A program made the translations under genes and the position numbers. Source: Fictibacillus nanhaiensis (GTDB lineage Bacteria > Bacillota > Bacilli > Bacillales > Fictibacillaceae). From it: a DNA stretch of 64,000 bases. Shown here piece by piece: positions 33,225 to 41,273 of the stretch. The DNA lies in NCBI RefSeq assembly GCF_019801215.1, contig NZ_JAHVJO010000001.1:1240001-1304000 (forward strand), written 5' to 3'. Positions within the stretch are counted from its first letter, which is position 1. Every line of letters begins with the position of its first letter. The notes below the pieces were generated by a model that saw only the letters and a list, made by a program, of their open reading frames with translations, made no database searches and had not been told where the DNA came from.

Positions 33225-34110
33225 TTCCAATTCCTTTTTCGACGATCAAGAAAATCATAAAAGCCAGGCCTGTCAAAAGCCATTGGAAATCTATTCTGTC
33301 ATCGATCCGCTTTGTCCAGAATGCTGGTCTTTGGAACCTGTATTAAAAAAACTTCAAGTTCAGTATGGTCATTATTTTACGTTGCGTCATTTTGTAAGTG
33401 GCAGTCTAGAGTCTTTAAATACCTACATCCCTAAAAAGAAGGGCATGAACTCAGCGGAGCAGATTGCTGAAAAATGGGAAAAAACAGCATCATTGACGGG
33501 GATGAGCTGCGATGGTGATGTTTGGTTAGAGAACCCTATTAAAGCGCCACATAAAGCAACATTAGCGATAAAAGCAGCAGAACTTCAAGGGAAGCAACAA
33601 GGATTAAAATTCCTTAGAAAGCTTAGGGAAAATCTTTTTTTAAATAAGCAAAATATCGGAAATGAAGAGGTTTTGCTCGAAATTGCACGTTCAGTTGGAC
33701 TGGATCAAGAGGAATTTTTGAATGACTTATCATCCGAAGCAGCGATCAAAGCATTACATTGTGATCTGAAATTTTCTCAGGAAATGGACGTTACTCAAAT
33801 CCCAACATTGATCGTTTTTAACGATAAATCGGATGATGAAGGAATCAAAATATCAGGCTGCTACTCGTATGATGTATATGTTGAAATCTTAAGAGAAATG
33901 TCTGGCATAACCATAGAGCCGGCACCTCTTCCAGATTTGGAAGAATTCCTTTCCATTTATTCCTTTGTTGCAACAAAGGAAGTATCTGTAGTTTACCAAA
34001 TCAGCAATGAAGAGGCTGAAAAGCAGTTAAAAAGACTGGTTCTGCAACAAAAAGTAGAACGAGTTCCTGTTAAATATGGTACGTTTTGGCGTTACACCAA
34101 AACCCGCTGA
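33208..34110 (+). CDS. spxH: ClpXP adaptor protein SpxH (YjbH)
   Basis: A 300-residue DsbA/thioredoxin-like protein of the SpxH family. It has C36-P-E-C39-W-S-L-E-P, and a cis-Pro region [10 protein letters not shown]. SpxH delivers the regulator Spx to ClpXP for degradation and releases it under disulfide or aggregation stress. It is encoded with yjbI, as in B. subtilis, and spx itself is at 39.4 kb in this window. The family has an early His/Cys cluster that is reduced here to one Cys (residue 22). Confidence 0.92.
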   Translation: MLTLYNSNSFFDDQENHKSQACQKPLEIYSVIDPLCPECWSLEPVLKKLQVQYGHYFTLRHFVSGSLESLNTYIPKKKGMNSAEQIAEKWEKTASLTGMSCDGDVWLENPIKAPHKATLAIKAAELQGKQQGLKFLRKLRENLFLNKQNIGNEEVLLEIARSVGLDQEEFLNDLSSEAAIKALHCDLKFSQEMDVTQIPTLIVFNDKSDDEGIKISGCYSYDVYVEILREMSGITIEPAPLPDLEEFLSIYSFVATKEVSVVYQISNEEAEKQLKRLVLQQKVERVPVKYGTFWRYTKTR

Positions 34111-34131
34111 AGATTATTCAGCGGGTTTTTA
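34100..34131 (+). terminator. Terminator of yjbI-spxH
   Basis: AAAACCCGCTGAA-gatta-TTCAGCGGGTTTTT; the spxH stop codon is in the left arm. Confidence 0.9.
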
Positions 34132-34214
34132 CGTGAATCTTCCCTTACGCCTTCGTACAGTCTTGCATATCCTCTTTATATACGAATAAACATGTACAAA
34201 GGAGGGAGAATGTC

Positions 34215-34391
34215 ATGTATTTACTGCTGTTCATCGTTAGTCTGGTCTCATTAGGAGGGAGCTTTTATTACTTTGTGCTCTCCCTATTAAATATGGCACC
34301 AAAAATTTTGGCCATACCTGGTCTGTTTATGGCCGTCCTTCTAACAACGTTATGTTTTAATTACCGATCAAAACTAAAAAGAATTCTATAA
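34215..34391 (+). CDS. Small membrane protein between spxH and pepF
   Basis: A 58-residue protein with two hydrophobic segments (M-Y-L-L-L-F-I-V-S-L-V-S-L and I-L-A-I-P-G-L-F-M-A-V-L-L) and a basic tail N-Y-R-S-K-L-K-R-I-L. A GGAGGG signal lies 9 nt before the ATG, and a terminator follows. Position between spxH and pepF corresponds to yizD in B. subtilis; I cannot confirm sequence homology. Function unknown. Confidence 0.7.
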   Translation: MYLLLFIVSLVSLGGSFYYFVLSLLNMAPKILAIPGLFMAVLLTTLCFNYRSKLKRIL

Positions 34392-34395
34392 CATT

Positions 34396-34430
34396 AAAAA
34401 TCCTATCCGAAGTATCGGACAGGATTTTTA
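34396..34430. terminator. Bidirectional terminator before pepF 3' end
   Basis: AAAAATCCTaTCCGA-agta-TCGGAcAGGATTTTTA, serving the small membrane gene and pepF. Confidence 0.85.
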
Positions 34431-34436
34431 TATATC

Positions 34437-36254
34437 TTATTTTTCAAAAAGGAGTTCTTCCATCTCATCTAGAATCGATTCAAAAACTTTAAGCGCATTT
34501 TCGATCGGCTCTGGCGTGGTCATGTCTACTCCTGCTTTTTTCAATACTTCTATCGGATAATCAGAGCTACCTGCTTTTAAGAATTCCAGATAGCGATCTA
34601 CCGCTGGTTTTCCTTCTTCTAAAATCTGTTTTGATAAAGAGGCTGCAGCACTAAACCCTGTTGCATATTGATATACGTAGAAGTTGTAATAGAAATGAGG
34701 AATCCTCGCCCATTCTAATCCAATCTCCTTATCAATCTCAAGATCTTCCCCAAAATATTTCACGTTTAAATCGTAATAGATTTTTGTCAGCAATTCAGGC
34801 GTTAACGGCTCCCCTTGTGCTGCACGAACATGAATTTCCTGTTCGAATTCTGCGAACATCGTCTGACGGAAAACAGTTCCTCTGAAACCTTCAAGATGGT
34901 GATTAAGAAGATAAAGTTTTTCCTTTTTATCAGATGTCTTTTGAAGCATATAATGATTCAGAAGAGCTTCATTACATGTTGATGCCACTTCCGCAACAAA
35001 GATTGAGTAATCAGCATACGGATAAGGCTGATTCTCACGTGTATAATAGCTGTGTACAGAGTGACCAATCTCGTGAGTTAGAGTAAATAAATTATTTACG
35101 TTATCTTGCCAGTTCATTAAAATGTATGGCATTGTACCGTATGCACCTGAAGAATAGGCACCGCTGCGCTTACCCGCATTTTCATGAACGTCAATCCAAC
35201 GCTTTTCATAGCCTTCTTTTACAATATTCTTATACTCCTCACCCATTGGGTCCAAGCTGTCTAATACGAGTTGTTGTGCTTCTTTAAAGCTTACTTCCAT
35301 CTTCGCATCTTTCACAAGCGGTGTGTATAAGTCATACATGTGCAACTCATCCAAACCAAGTGCCTTTTTACGAAGGCGAACATAACGATGCAAGAGATGG
35401 AGGTTATCATTTACGGTTTTCACCAAGTTATCATAAACAGCTTCTGGGATATTATTGTTATTTAAAGCCGCTTGTCGAGCTGAATCAAAGTGACGTGTTT
35501 TAGCGAAGAAATTATCTCGTTTCACCGTGCCCGCTAGTGTACTAGCAAACGTGTTCTTATAAGAGTCATACGTGCCGTAAACGGCTTTAAAAGCGTCTTC
35601 TCTTACTCTGCGGTCAGAGCTTTCAAGAAAGCGAATGTAGCGTCCGTGCGTGACTTCAATTTCCTCACCGTTCTCATCTTTAATCACCGGAAACTTCAAA
35701 TCTGCATTATTGAGCATTCCAAACGTATTGCTCGAAGTGTTCGCAACTTCTCGAACATCTGCAAGCAAGGCTTCTTCTTCTTTTGAAAGAACGTGCGGAC
35801 GCTGACGATTGACTTCATCAAGTGCATGTTTGTAAAGCCTTAATGGTTCGTAGCTATTTAAAAATTGAACAAGCGCTTCTTCAGATAGAGATAAAATTTC
35901 AGGAACCGCGAATGAAACGGTGCTGCTTACTTGTGTTGCAAGGTTAGATGCACGATCGTTCAAGCCTTGATAGTGAGAGTTTGTTGTATCCTGGTCATAT
36001 CTCATATGTGCGTATGTATAAAGTTTTCCAAGCTTTTTCGTTACTTCATCCTGTTTTTGAAAATAAGAGAACAGAGTTTCTGCAGATTCTCCTAGTTTGC
36101 CCTGAAAGGATTTTAGTTCAGGAAGTAACTTTTTCGTTTCTTCAAATTCTTTTTCCCACACCTCATCAGATGCATATATCGCTTCTAAATCCCACGTATC
36201 TTCTACTGGAACTTCATTACGTTTTGGCAAAGATTTTGTTTTAGTTTGAGACAT
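34437..36254 (-). CDS. pepF: Oligoendopeptidase F
   Basis: An M3B metallopeptidase of about 605 residues that cleaves oligopeptides in the cytosol. The zinc motif is H-E-I-G-H within L-T-H-E-I-G-H-S-V-H-S-Y, followed about 25 residues later by the third ligand region F-V-A-E-V-A-S-T-C-N-E. The N-terminal lobe has the V-E-D-T-W-D-L start typical of PepF. ATG 36254 follows GGAGGTG by about 11 nt. PepF overproduction blocks sporulation signalling in B. subtilis by degrading Phr peptides. Confidence 0.93.
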   Translation of the reverse strand: MSQTKTKSLPKRNEVPVEDTWDLEAIYASDEVWEKEFEETKKLLPELKSFQGKLGESAETLFSYFQKQDEVTKKLGKLYTYAHMRYDQDTTNSHYQGLNDRASNLATQVSSTVSFAVPEILSLSEEALVQFLNSYEPLRLYKHALDEVNRQRPHVLSKEEEALLADVREVANTSSNTFGMLNNADLKFPVIKDENGEEIEVTHGRYIRFLESSDRRVREDAFKAVYGTYDSYKNTFASTLAGTVKRDNFFAKTRHFDSARQAALNNNNIPEAVYDNLVKTVNDNLHLLHRYVRLRKKALGLDELHMYDLYTPLVKDAKMEVSFKEAQQLVLDSLDPMGEEYKNIVKEGYEKRWIDVHENAGKRSGAYSSGAYGTMPYILMNWQDNVNNLFTLTHEIGHSVHSYYTRENQPYPYADYSIFVAEVASTCNEALLNHYMLQKTSDKKEKLYLLNHHLEGFRGTVFRQTMFAEFEQEIHVRAAQGEPLTPELLTKIYYDLNVKYFGEDLEIDKEIGLEWARIPHFYYNFYVYQYATGFSAAASLSKQILEEGKPAVDRYLEFLKAGSSDYPIEVLKKAGVDMTTPEPIENALKVFESILDEMEELLFEK

Positions 36255-36332
36255 ACCTATACTACACCTCCATAGAATTAAAGAAAATGAAAACATTCTC
36301 CTTATGTATATCTACATATTACCAGAAAATGC

Positions 36333-37520
36333 TTATATAAAGTCAAAAATTACGGCTTTTTTACTGAAAATTTCGTCTTGTTGAATAGCTTCTTCTACTG
36401 ATTTTGGATAAGGGATTGAGGTCCTCTTTTTATACAATCCCTCATTCACAGCTTCTATTACTTCTTCCGTTTCCAAGTATTTTAAATAACCTTCAATGGC
36501 ACAAACATGATTTTTGTCTAAATAATAAAAGTTCCGTTCACGGAAAACACGTCTATCGACGAGCCTTAAACATTCATGCACGAGCTGTTGTATGGTAAAT
36601 AAACGTGTCGGAAGTTGTTCAATCAAAAGAAGGAGATAAGATTGCCAAAGGTATGGGGATGTTTGGAATTGAAAATAATTTGAAGAAGGCACTCCAGCTA
36701 AAGGGGAAAACAAAGATATGAATTTATGATGAAAGTATAAGACTTTCTTTACGTACACATTTGCAGGCGAATTGTTTTTGTATGCTGTCATTCTCCACGT
36801 TGTTTTTTGCTTGTTCCAAATCGTTCGAAACAATGATTCTTCATGGTTTGTTTTAGTTTCAAACAACATTTCAATAGTAGTGATGTTTTTATCCGCATAC
36901 GTCATTCCTTTACCGAACACTTTTTTCTGTGATAAAGGATGGATGTCTTTAAGGAATAAAAACTGTTGCTTCAGCGGGCAAAAATAATTGAGATACAGAT
37001 TTCCGAACTTGTCTTTTTTGGCAGCAGCTAAATCTGTCCCATGAATGTTATATAGCGAGTCTCCTTTCTTGTGGATACGTTTCATTCCAAATATCCAATC
37101 AGACTTTAGTGCATAAGAGCGATATCCTTCAATTCTTTGTTTAAATCTTTCATCATCCATGGTGGCGCATTGAAACTCAAATGCATGATTCTTTTTTGGC
37201 AGATACAGATCTGGCCGCTGTCCGATTTCCCCAATATAATGTTCCAACTTCGGATCAACATTCATTCTTTTCAGCCAGTGATACAGATATTTTTTTCCGA
37301 GCATGTGATAAGTCGTTTCTGATTCATGAGTCCCCGTACAATCTTTCTCTAAGTGAGCAAAATGCCATATCTTTTTCGTGCCACACTTAGGTATGACATG
37401 CTTTCTGCAAACTGGGCATACGAGCATTCCCGTTTTCGCCATTGAATGCCATTGTGCTTTTGTAACCTCACCCAACATATCAACATACTGTTCCTTATAA
37501 AGCGCAACTAACATAGACAT
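36333..37520 (-). CDS. coiA: Competence protein CoiA
   Basis: A 395-residue CoiA-family protein. The N-terminal zinc-ribbon has C-P-V-C-R-K...C-G and W-H-F-A-H. A nuclease-like core follows with R-P-D-L-Y-L and A-F-E-F-Q-C (PD-(D/E)xK style). CoiA acts after DNA uptake to promote recombination with incoming single strands. It lies next to mecA, the negative regulator of competence. GGAGG is 5 nt before the start. Confidence 0.9.
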   Translation of the reverse strand: MSMLVALYKEQYVDMLGEVTKAQWHSMAKTGMLVCPVCRKHVIPKCGTKKIWHFAHLEKDCTGTHESETTYHMLGKKYLYHWLKRMNVDPKLEHYIGEIGQRPDLYLPKKNHAFEFQCATMDDERFKQRIEGYRSYALKSDWIFGMKRIHKKGDSLYNIHGTDLAAAKKDKFGNLYLNYFCPLKQQFLFLKDIHPLSQKKVFGKGMTYADKNITTIEMLFETKTNHEESLFRTIWNKQKTTWRMTAYKNNSPANVYVKKVLYFHHKFISLFSPLAGVPSSNYFQFQTSPYLWQSYLLLLIEQLPTRLFTIQQLVHECLRLVDRRVFRERNFYYLDKNHVCAIEGYLKYLETEEVIEAVNEGLYKKRTSIPYPKSVEEAIQQDEIFSKKAVIFDFI

Positions 37521-37632
37521 TCATACCTCCTTCAACCACCATAATGAAAGAAAAAGGGGAAATTATCATGTCTACCTTTCACTATTTTCAACCCCAAAAA
37601 ATAGACCAATTATGATAACCTTACTTAGAAAA

Positions 37633-37668
37633 AACAAAAACCGATTTCAATAGAAACTGAAATCGGTA
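37633..37668 (-). terminator. Terminator of mecA
   Basis: ACCGATTTCA-atagaaac-TGAAATCGGT, followed on the minus strand by TTTTTGTTTTTT. Confidence 0.9.
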
Positions 37669-37673
37669 ATTTA

Positions 37674-38342
37674 TTATAATTTAAAATGCTTCTGTATGTG
37701 TTCTAATGCACCATCAGCAATAATTGTTTTTCCATACTCCTGTACGCGGTATACAGATAAATCAGAATCATTGCCGTATTCAAGCAGCTGAGCTAACAAA
37801 TCGTCTTGTTCCCGATCTGGAGCATCTGCATCAAACGTCACATAAAGATAATATTTTCCCTCGAAGTGAAACAGCGAGTTTTCAAAAGAGGAAGAATCAA
37901 TGGTATGACTTAGAAGGATGACATCTTCAAAATCTCTAAAAGCAAACAAGAATGAAAGATAATCTTCTTCTGTTTCTTCTAATTCATCATAGTCTTCTTC
38001 TACTTGAAATTGCTGATCGAGTAACTTTTCAATGTTTTGATCAACTGGTAAGTCTAGTTTGTCATCACCTATTGGAAGCTCAATCTTTTTCCCGTCCTTA
38101 GACATTTGAGCGCGTGTTACAATTATTTCGAGACCTTTATCCAGAGCCTGGACTTGAATCCAAAGAGGACCTTCTAATGGAAACTGTTCTTGCTGGTGTG
38201 CTTCGTCCATCATTTCCCAGAATAGCTCTTCTCCTCTTTCGCGATCAGACCATATCTCTTCACGGTCAAAACCACGATCCTCAATATCTCTATACGTTAT
38301 GAAAAATTTGATGGTGAACTCATTCACTCTTTCAATTTCCAT
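37674..38342 (-). CDS. mecA: Adaptor protein MecA
   Basis: A 222-residue ClpCP adaptor. The N-terminal domain (1-~80) begins M-E-I-E-R-V-N-E-F-T-I-K-F and has R-D-I-E-D-R-G-F-x-R-E-E-I-W, which binds ComK/ComS. An acidic linker (D-E-L-E-E-T-E-E-D) leads to the C-terminal domain that activates ClpC. It targets ComK for degradation and so keeps competence off. Terminator immediately downstream. Confidence 0.95.
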   Translation of the reverse strand: MEIERVNEFTIKFFITYRDIEDRGFDREEIWSDRERGEELFWEMMDEAHQQEQFPLEGPLWIQVQALDKGLEIIVTRAQMSKDGKKIELPIGDDKLDLPVDQNIEKLLDQQFQVEEDYDELEETEEDYLSFLFAFRDFEDVILLSHTIDSSSFENSLFHFEGKYYLYVTFDADAPDREQDDLLAQLLEYGNDSDLSVYRVQEYGKTIIADGALEHIQKHFKL

Positions 38343-38561
38343 TTCTGCTTCTCTCCCTTCTCTCCGGTTTGTTCGTGAAGGGATAAATACCCCTAGAAAA
38401 AAGCAAATCTTATTAGCTTTTATTCCCCATCTAAAAACACGTCAATCACAATTAAACCTCTTGTACCTTATTCTATGACAAAACGGTAAATATGGAAATA
38501 AAAAAGGCGTTTATTTACTGCCCTTTTTTATCCTTAAGAATCGTGCTGAAGTCAGCCCTCA
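38343..38561. other. Non-coding gap between mecA and yjbE
   Basis: About 320 bases separate the divergent genes. Apart from the yjbE promoter at its right end, I see one A/T-flanked hairpin (AAAAAAGGc...gCCcTTTTTT at about 38501-38529) that may be a leader or stray terminator. No ORF with a ribosome site. Confidence 0.5.
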
Positions 38562-38592
38562 CTTGACGTATATGGTCAAGCTGGACTATAAT
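38562..38592 (+). promoter_or_regulatory. Sigma-A promoter of yjbE with palindrome over the -35
   Basis: TTGACG (38563-38568), 18-nt spacer, TATAAT (38587-38592). The perfect inverted repeat CTTGAC...GTCAAG (38562-38567/38575-38580) covers the -35 and looks like an operator. Confidence 0.65.
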
Positions 38593-38665
38593 TCATTAGG
38601 TCTTTAAGGTTAACATATTGTACCATAACTCAAATGAAATTTCATTACATACGGGGGTTTTACAT

Positions 38666-39331
38666 TTGGAAACTGATTTTCTGATATCCCTTCTGCAGAT
38701 TATTGCAATCGATATACTGCTTGGTGGAGATAATGCCATCGTCATAGCGTTAGCTAGCAGAAACCTGCCCGAGAAACAAAGGAACAAAGCCATCTTCTTA
38801 GGAACTGGACTTGCTATCCTCGTTCGAGTCGTACTAACCATTGTAGCCGTATACTTATTAAATATTCCTTTCTTATATTTAATAGGTGGTGTACTGCTGC
38901 TTATTATTGCTTACAAGCTTATCCTCGAAGAAGATGATGAACTTGAAGTGAAGGCAGGCAAAAATCTATCTGACGCTGTCAAAACGATCGTTTTTGCAGA
39001 TATCGCGATGGGACTAGATAACGTGCTGGCAATTGCTGGAGCAGCTCACGGAAATATCGTTTTAGTGGTTATTGGCCTTTTAGTATCTGTACCAATCATT
39101 ATATGGGGAAGTAAAATAATATTACACTTTATGGAGCGTTTTCCTATTTTGATTTATATCGGATCAGGGGTTCTAGCCTTTACAGCTGCAGGTATGATTA
39201 TTGAAGAAAAAATGATTCACTCCGTATTTATCGATAATACCTTGCTTCAGTATGGATTATATGCCTTTTTGGTTGTTGGGGTTATCTTTGCTGGAATGAT
39301 GACGAACACGTTTAAACGAAGAGCTAAATAG
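38666..39331 (+). CDS. yjbE: TerC-family membrane protein YjbE
   Basis: A 221-residue integral membrane protein with about seven transmembrane segments. The family motif G-G-D-N-A-I-V-I-A-L-A is in helix 1, and F-A-D-I-A-M-G-L-D-N-V-L-A-I-A is the second half-repeat. The acidic residues are proposed to bind or move metal ions, and Bacillus TerC paralogues export manganese to secreted enzymes. TTG 38666 was chosen since GGGGG lies 8 nt upstream and the B. subtilis protein starts at the same point. Confidence 0.88.
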   Translation: METDFLISLLQIIAIDILLGGDNAIVIALASRNLPEKQRNKAIFLGTGLAILVRVVLTIVAVYLLNIPFLYLIGGVLLLIIAYKLILEEDDELEVKAGKNLSDAVKTIVFADIAMGLDNVLAIAGAAHGNIVLVVIGLLVSVPIIIWGSKIILHFMERFPILIYIGSGVLAFTAAGMIIEEKMIHSVFIDNTLLQYGLYAFLVVGVIFAGMMTNTFKRRAK

Positions 39332-39348
39332 AAACCGAAACTGTTTTA

Positions 39349-39378
39349 ATCCTGCCTCCTGTTTAGGCAGGATTTTTT
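39349..39378 (+). terminator. Terminator of yjbE
   Basis: AATCCTGCCT-cctgtt-TAGGCAGGATTTTTT. Confidence 0.9.
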
Positions 39379-39394
39379 AGGTCATAAACAAAAA

Positions 39395-39424
39395 AAACTT
39401 CTGCTAAATCAGCAGAAGTTCTTT
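39395..39424 (-). terminator. Terminator of spx
   Basis: AACTTCTGCT-aaatc-AGCAGAAGTT, followed on the minus strand by TTTTTTTGTTT. Confidence 0.9.
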
Positions 39425-39428
39425 TATT

Positions 39429-39827
39429 TTATTCATTCACAAGACGCTGTGCTTCCATAAGCTGAAAAGTACGCACTCTCCTTGGTAAGAAACGACGTAT
39501 CTCATCTTCATTATAACCAACTTGCAGACGCTTTTCATCGAGAATGATCGGTCTACGTAATAAACCAGGATGATTAGCAATTAACTGATATAAGTCCTGC
39601 AGAGGCATAGATTCAAGATTAATGTTAAGCTCTTGGAATGTTTTTGAACGAGTAGAAATAATTTCATCTGTACCGTCCTCAGTCATTCTTAAGATTTGCT
39701 TAACTTCTTCTATTGATAAAGGTTCCGAAAAAATATTTCTTTCTTGATAAGGAATGTCATTTTCTTTTAACCATGCTTTAGCTTTTCGGCATGATGTACA
39801 GCTCGGCGAAGTAAATAGTGTGACCAT
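39429..39827 (-). CDS. spx: Thiol-stress transcriptional regulator Spx
   Basis: A 132-residue ArsC-like protein. The redox switch is C10-T-S-C13 in the start [10 protein letters not shown]. Later, R-S-K-T-F-Q-E-L, the L-L-R-R-P-I-I-L-D motif and R-R-F-L-P-R-R-V-R match Spx. It binds the RNA polymerase alpha subunit and activates thiol-stress genes; ClpXP with SpxH degrades it. The ATG at 39827 with AAGGAG is used; an in-frame extension to 39893 would not fit the family. In B. subtilis it is cotranscribed with yjbC, but here a small basic gene and its terminator lie between them. Confidence 0.95.
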   Translation of the reverse strand: MVTLFTSPSCTSCRKAKAWLKENDIPYQERNIFSEPLSIEEVKQILRMTEDGTDEIISTRSKTFQELNINLESMPLQDLYQLIANHPGLLRRPIILDEKRLQVGYNEDEIRRFLPRRVRTFQLMEAQRLVNE

Positions 39828-40065
39828 ATTGGAAATCTCCTTCCCCTCTCTCTGATTTAGGTACTTTAAAAAAGTTATTAAATCAACATTCATAGTATAC
39901 TACACATTTTACATTTTCGGTAGAGGTTATACAGACTTTTGTACATTTTTACGAATTTGTCATACAAATGTAATACATATACAGCTTGTCTCTTAACGTT
40001 TCCGTTATTTTCTTACACATATATAGACGTAATACCCGAAGATAAGTTTCATAAAACATAAAAAT
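39828..40065. other. Non-coding region upstream of spx
   Basis: About 240 AT-rich bases between spx and the next small gene. They hold the probable spx promoters, but I cannot assign single elements with confidence. Confidence 0.4.
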
Positions 40066-40092
40066 AAAAGAGTGACCGAAGTCACTCTTAAT
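40066..40092 (-). terminator. Terminator of small basic gene
   Basis: AAGAGTGAC-ttcg-GTCACTCTT on the minus strand, followed by TTATTTTTA; UUCG tetraloop. Confidence 0.85.
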
Positions 40093-40226
40093 TAAGCGAT
40101 TGTTTTCTTTACTTGTGATGCAGGGCCTTTACGCGAGATTGTGGGTTTTAAGTTTTTTAAGTTCTTCTTAAGCATCTCTTTCCATAGCTCGCGTCTTGTT
40201 TTTTTCTTTTTGTCTTTTTGTTTCAT
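40092..40226 (-). CDS. 44-residue highly basic protein
   Basis: A very short ORF, M-K-Q-K-D-K-K-K-K-T-R-R..., with 17 Lys and 4 Arg in 44 residues and a helix-like middle (R-R-E-L-W-K-E-M-L-K-K-N-L). AAAGGAGGAG lies 8 nt before the ATG, and a strong terminator overlaps the stop codon, so it is very likely expressed. It resembles small ribosome- or nucleic-acid-binding peptides, but the family is unknown to me. It lies between spx and yjbC. Confidence 0.7.
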   Translation of the reverse strand: MKQKDKKKKTRRELWKEMLKKNLKNLKPTISRKGPASQVKKTIA

Positions 40227-40262
40227 TTACCTGCTCCTCCTTTAAAAAGGAAAATAGTAAAA

Positions 40263-40874
40263 TTACTCGGAAGCGGGTTCCCTCGGTGTCACTGATGACT
40301 CGTCATTTACCATTTCTGGTTTAAGTTCTTCTGGTTCTTCCAAGGTAAGCACTTCACTTGCCGGCTGGTAAGACTTTCCGTACAACTCACTATCTTTGTA
40401 CGTGTGTATTTCATTATACGTCTTTTTCATGTTTTCATAAATAGTTTCTTCTGATTCTTCTGTCGGAGACCAATAAAGGATTTCCATTTCATTGATCTGA
40501 TTGGTAGCAAGTGAACGTCTTCTATAACCAATACTTGAAGCATGCTCAAATCCTTCCCGTTTATAAAAACGCTGACGTTTCTCGGTGTCAGTATCATCAT
40601 AATCAACAGGTTCTACTTCTAGTATGATCGGCTTGCCTTTTTCCTTTAATTTTTCGAGCAGCTTATGTCCAAGGCCTTGCCCTCTGGCATTTTTTGAAAC
40701 AAATAAATAATCAATAAAAACAAAGTCTGGAAGTTCAACATACATCAATACGTGATTCTCGCCTTCATCTTTATGATAAATATCACTTTTCTCATCCAGT
40801 AAGAGTTCCATATGTTCCTTTGATTTCATCTCTTCAATCGGAAAATATTGATTTAATTTCTCGTACCAATTCAT
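40263..40874 (-). CDS. yjbC: GNAT-family acetyltransferase YjbC
   Basis: A 203-residue protein. A GNAT fold covers about residues 30-125: the acetyl-CoA loop is A-R-G-Q-G-L-G-H-K-L-L, and F-Y-K-R-E-G-F-E is the last core strand. The tail of about 75 residues is acidic and Pro/Glu-rich. In B. subtilis yjbC is stress-induced and read with spx. Its substrate is unknown. Confidence 0.85.
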   Translation of the reverse strand: MNWYEKLNQYFPIEEMKSKEHMELLLDEKSDIYHKDEGENHVLMYVELPDFVFIDYLFVSKNARGQGLGHKLLEKLKEKGKPIILEVEPVDYDDTDTEKRQRFYKREGFEHASSIGYRRRSLATNQINEMEILYWSPTEESEETIYENMKKTYNEIHTYKDSELYGKSYQPASEVLTLEEPEELKPEMVNDESSVTPREPASE

Positions 40875-40999
40875 GGTTTCCCCATCAGCTCCTTATTTAT
40901 TTATCATTTATAGTTTTCCCTCTTTCTTCCTATGTTATCATCAGATACAATAGAGAAAGAAGTACGTGGTGAATAAGATGTTATAAAGGAGGAGTCCTA

Positions 41000-41182
41000 T
41001 TGATTTCATTCTTTACTGATTTAACGTTATTAGCTATATGTGTTGTTGGCATTACAGCACTGATGGGAACGATATCCCAAGTCATCGCGGTTAAATTGTT
41101 CGGCGGTAAAAAAGTTTCTCATTTCGTGGATAAATCGAAGTCCTTTCAGCAAAACTGGAACCCGATTAAAAGAAGATTTTAG
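41000..41182 (+). CDS. Small membrane protein, 60 residues
   Basis: One hydrophobic segment near the N-terminus (L-L-A-I-C-V-V-G-I-T-A-L-M-G) is followed by a basic tail (F-G-G-K-K-V-S-H-F-V-D-K-S-K). The start is TTG 41000, 8 nt after AAAGGAGG, and a terminator follows. Family not recognised. Probably a single-pass membrane peptide. Confidence 0.65.
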   Translation: MISFFTDLTLLAICVVGITALMGTISQVIAVKLFGGKKVSHFVDKSKSFQQNWNPIKRRF

Positions 41183-41185
41183 TGA

Positions 41186-41212
41186 AACAACCTGAAACTC
41201 GGGGTTGTTTTT
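41186..41212 (+). terminator. Terminator of small membrane gene
   Basis: AAACAACC-tgaaactcgg-GGTTGTTTTTT. Confidence 0.8.
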
Positions 41213-41273
41213 TACATGTAGAGAACGAACTGCTTTATACTATAAGGGTAACATACATAATTGAGGTGTACAA

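Noticed and set aside
38343-38665. Possible yybP-ykoY (manganese) riboswitch before the TerC gene
   Set aside because: I could not find the conserved loop sequences; the promoter at 38563-38592 leaves only ~70 nt of leader, too short for the full element.
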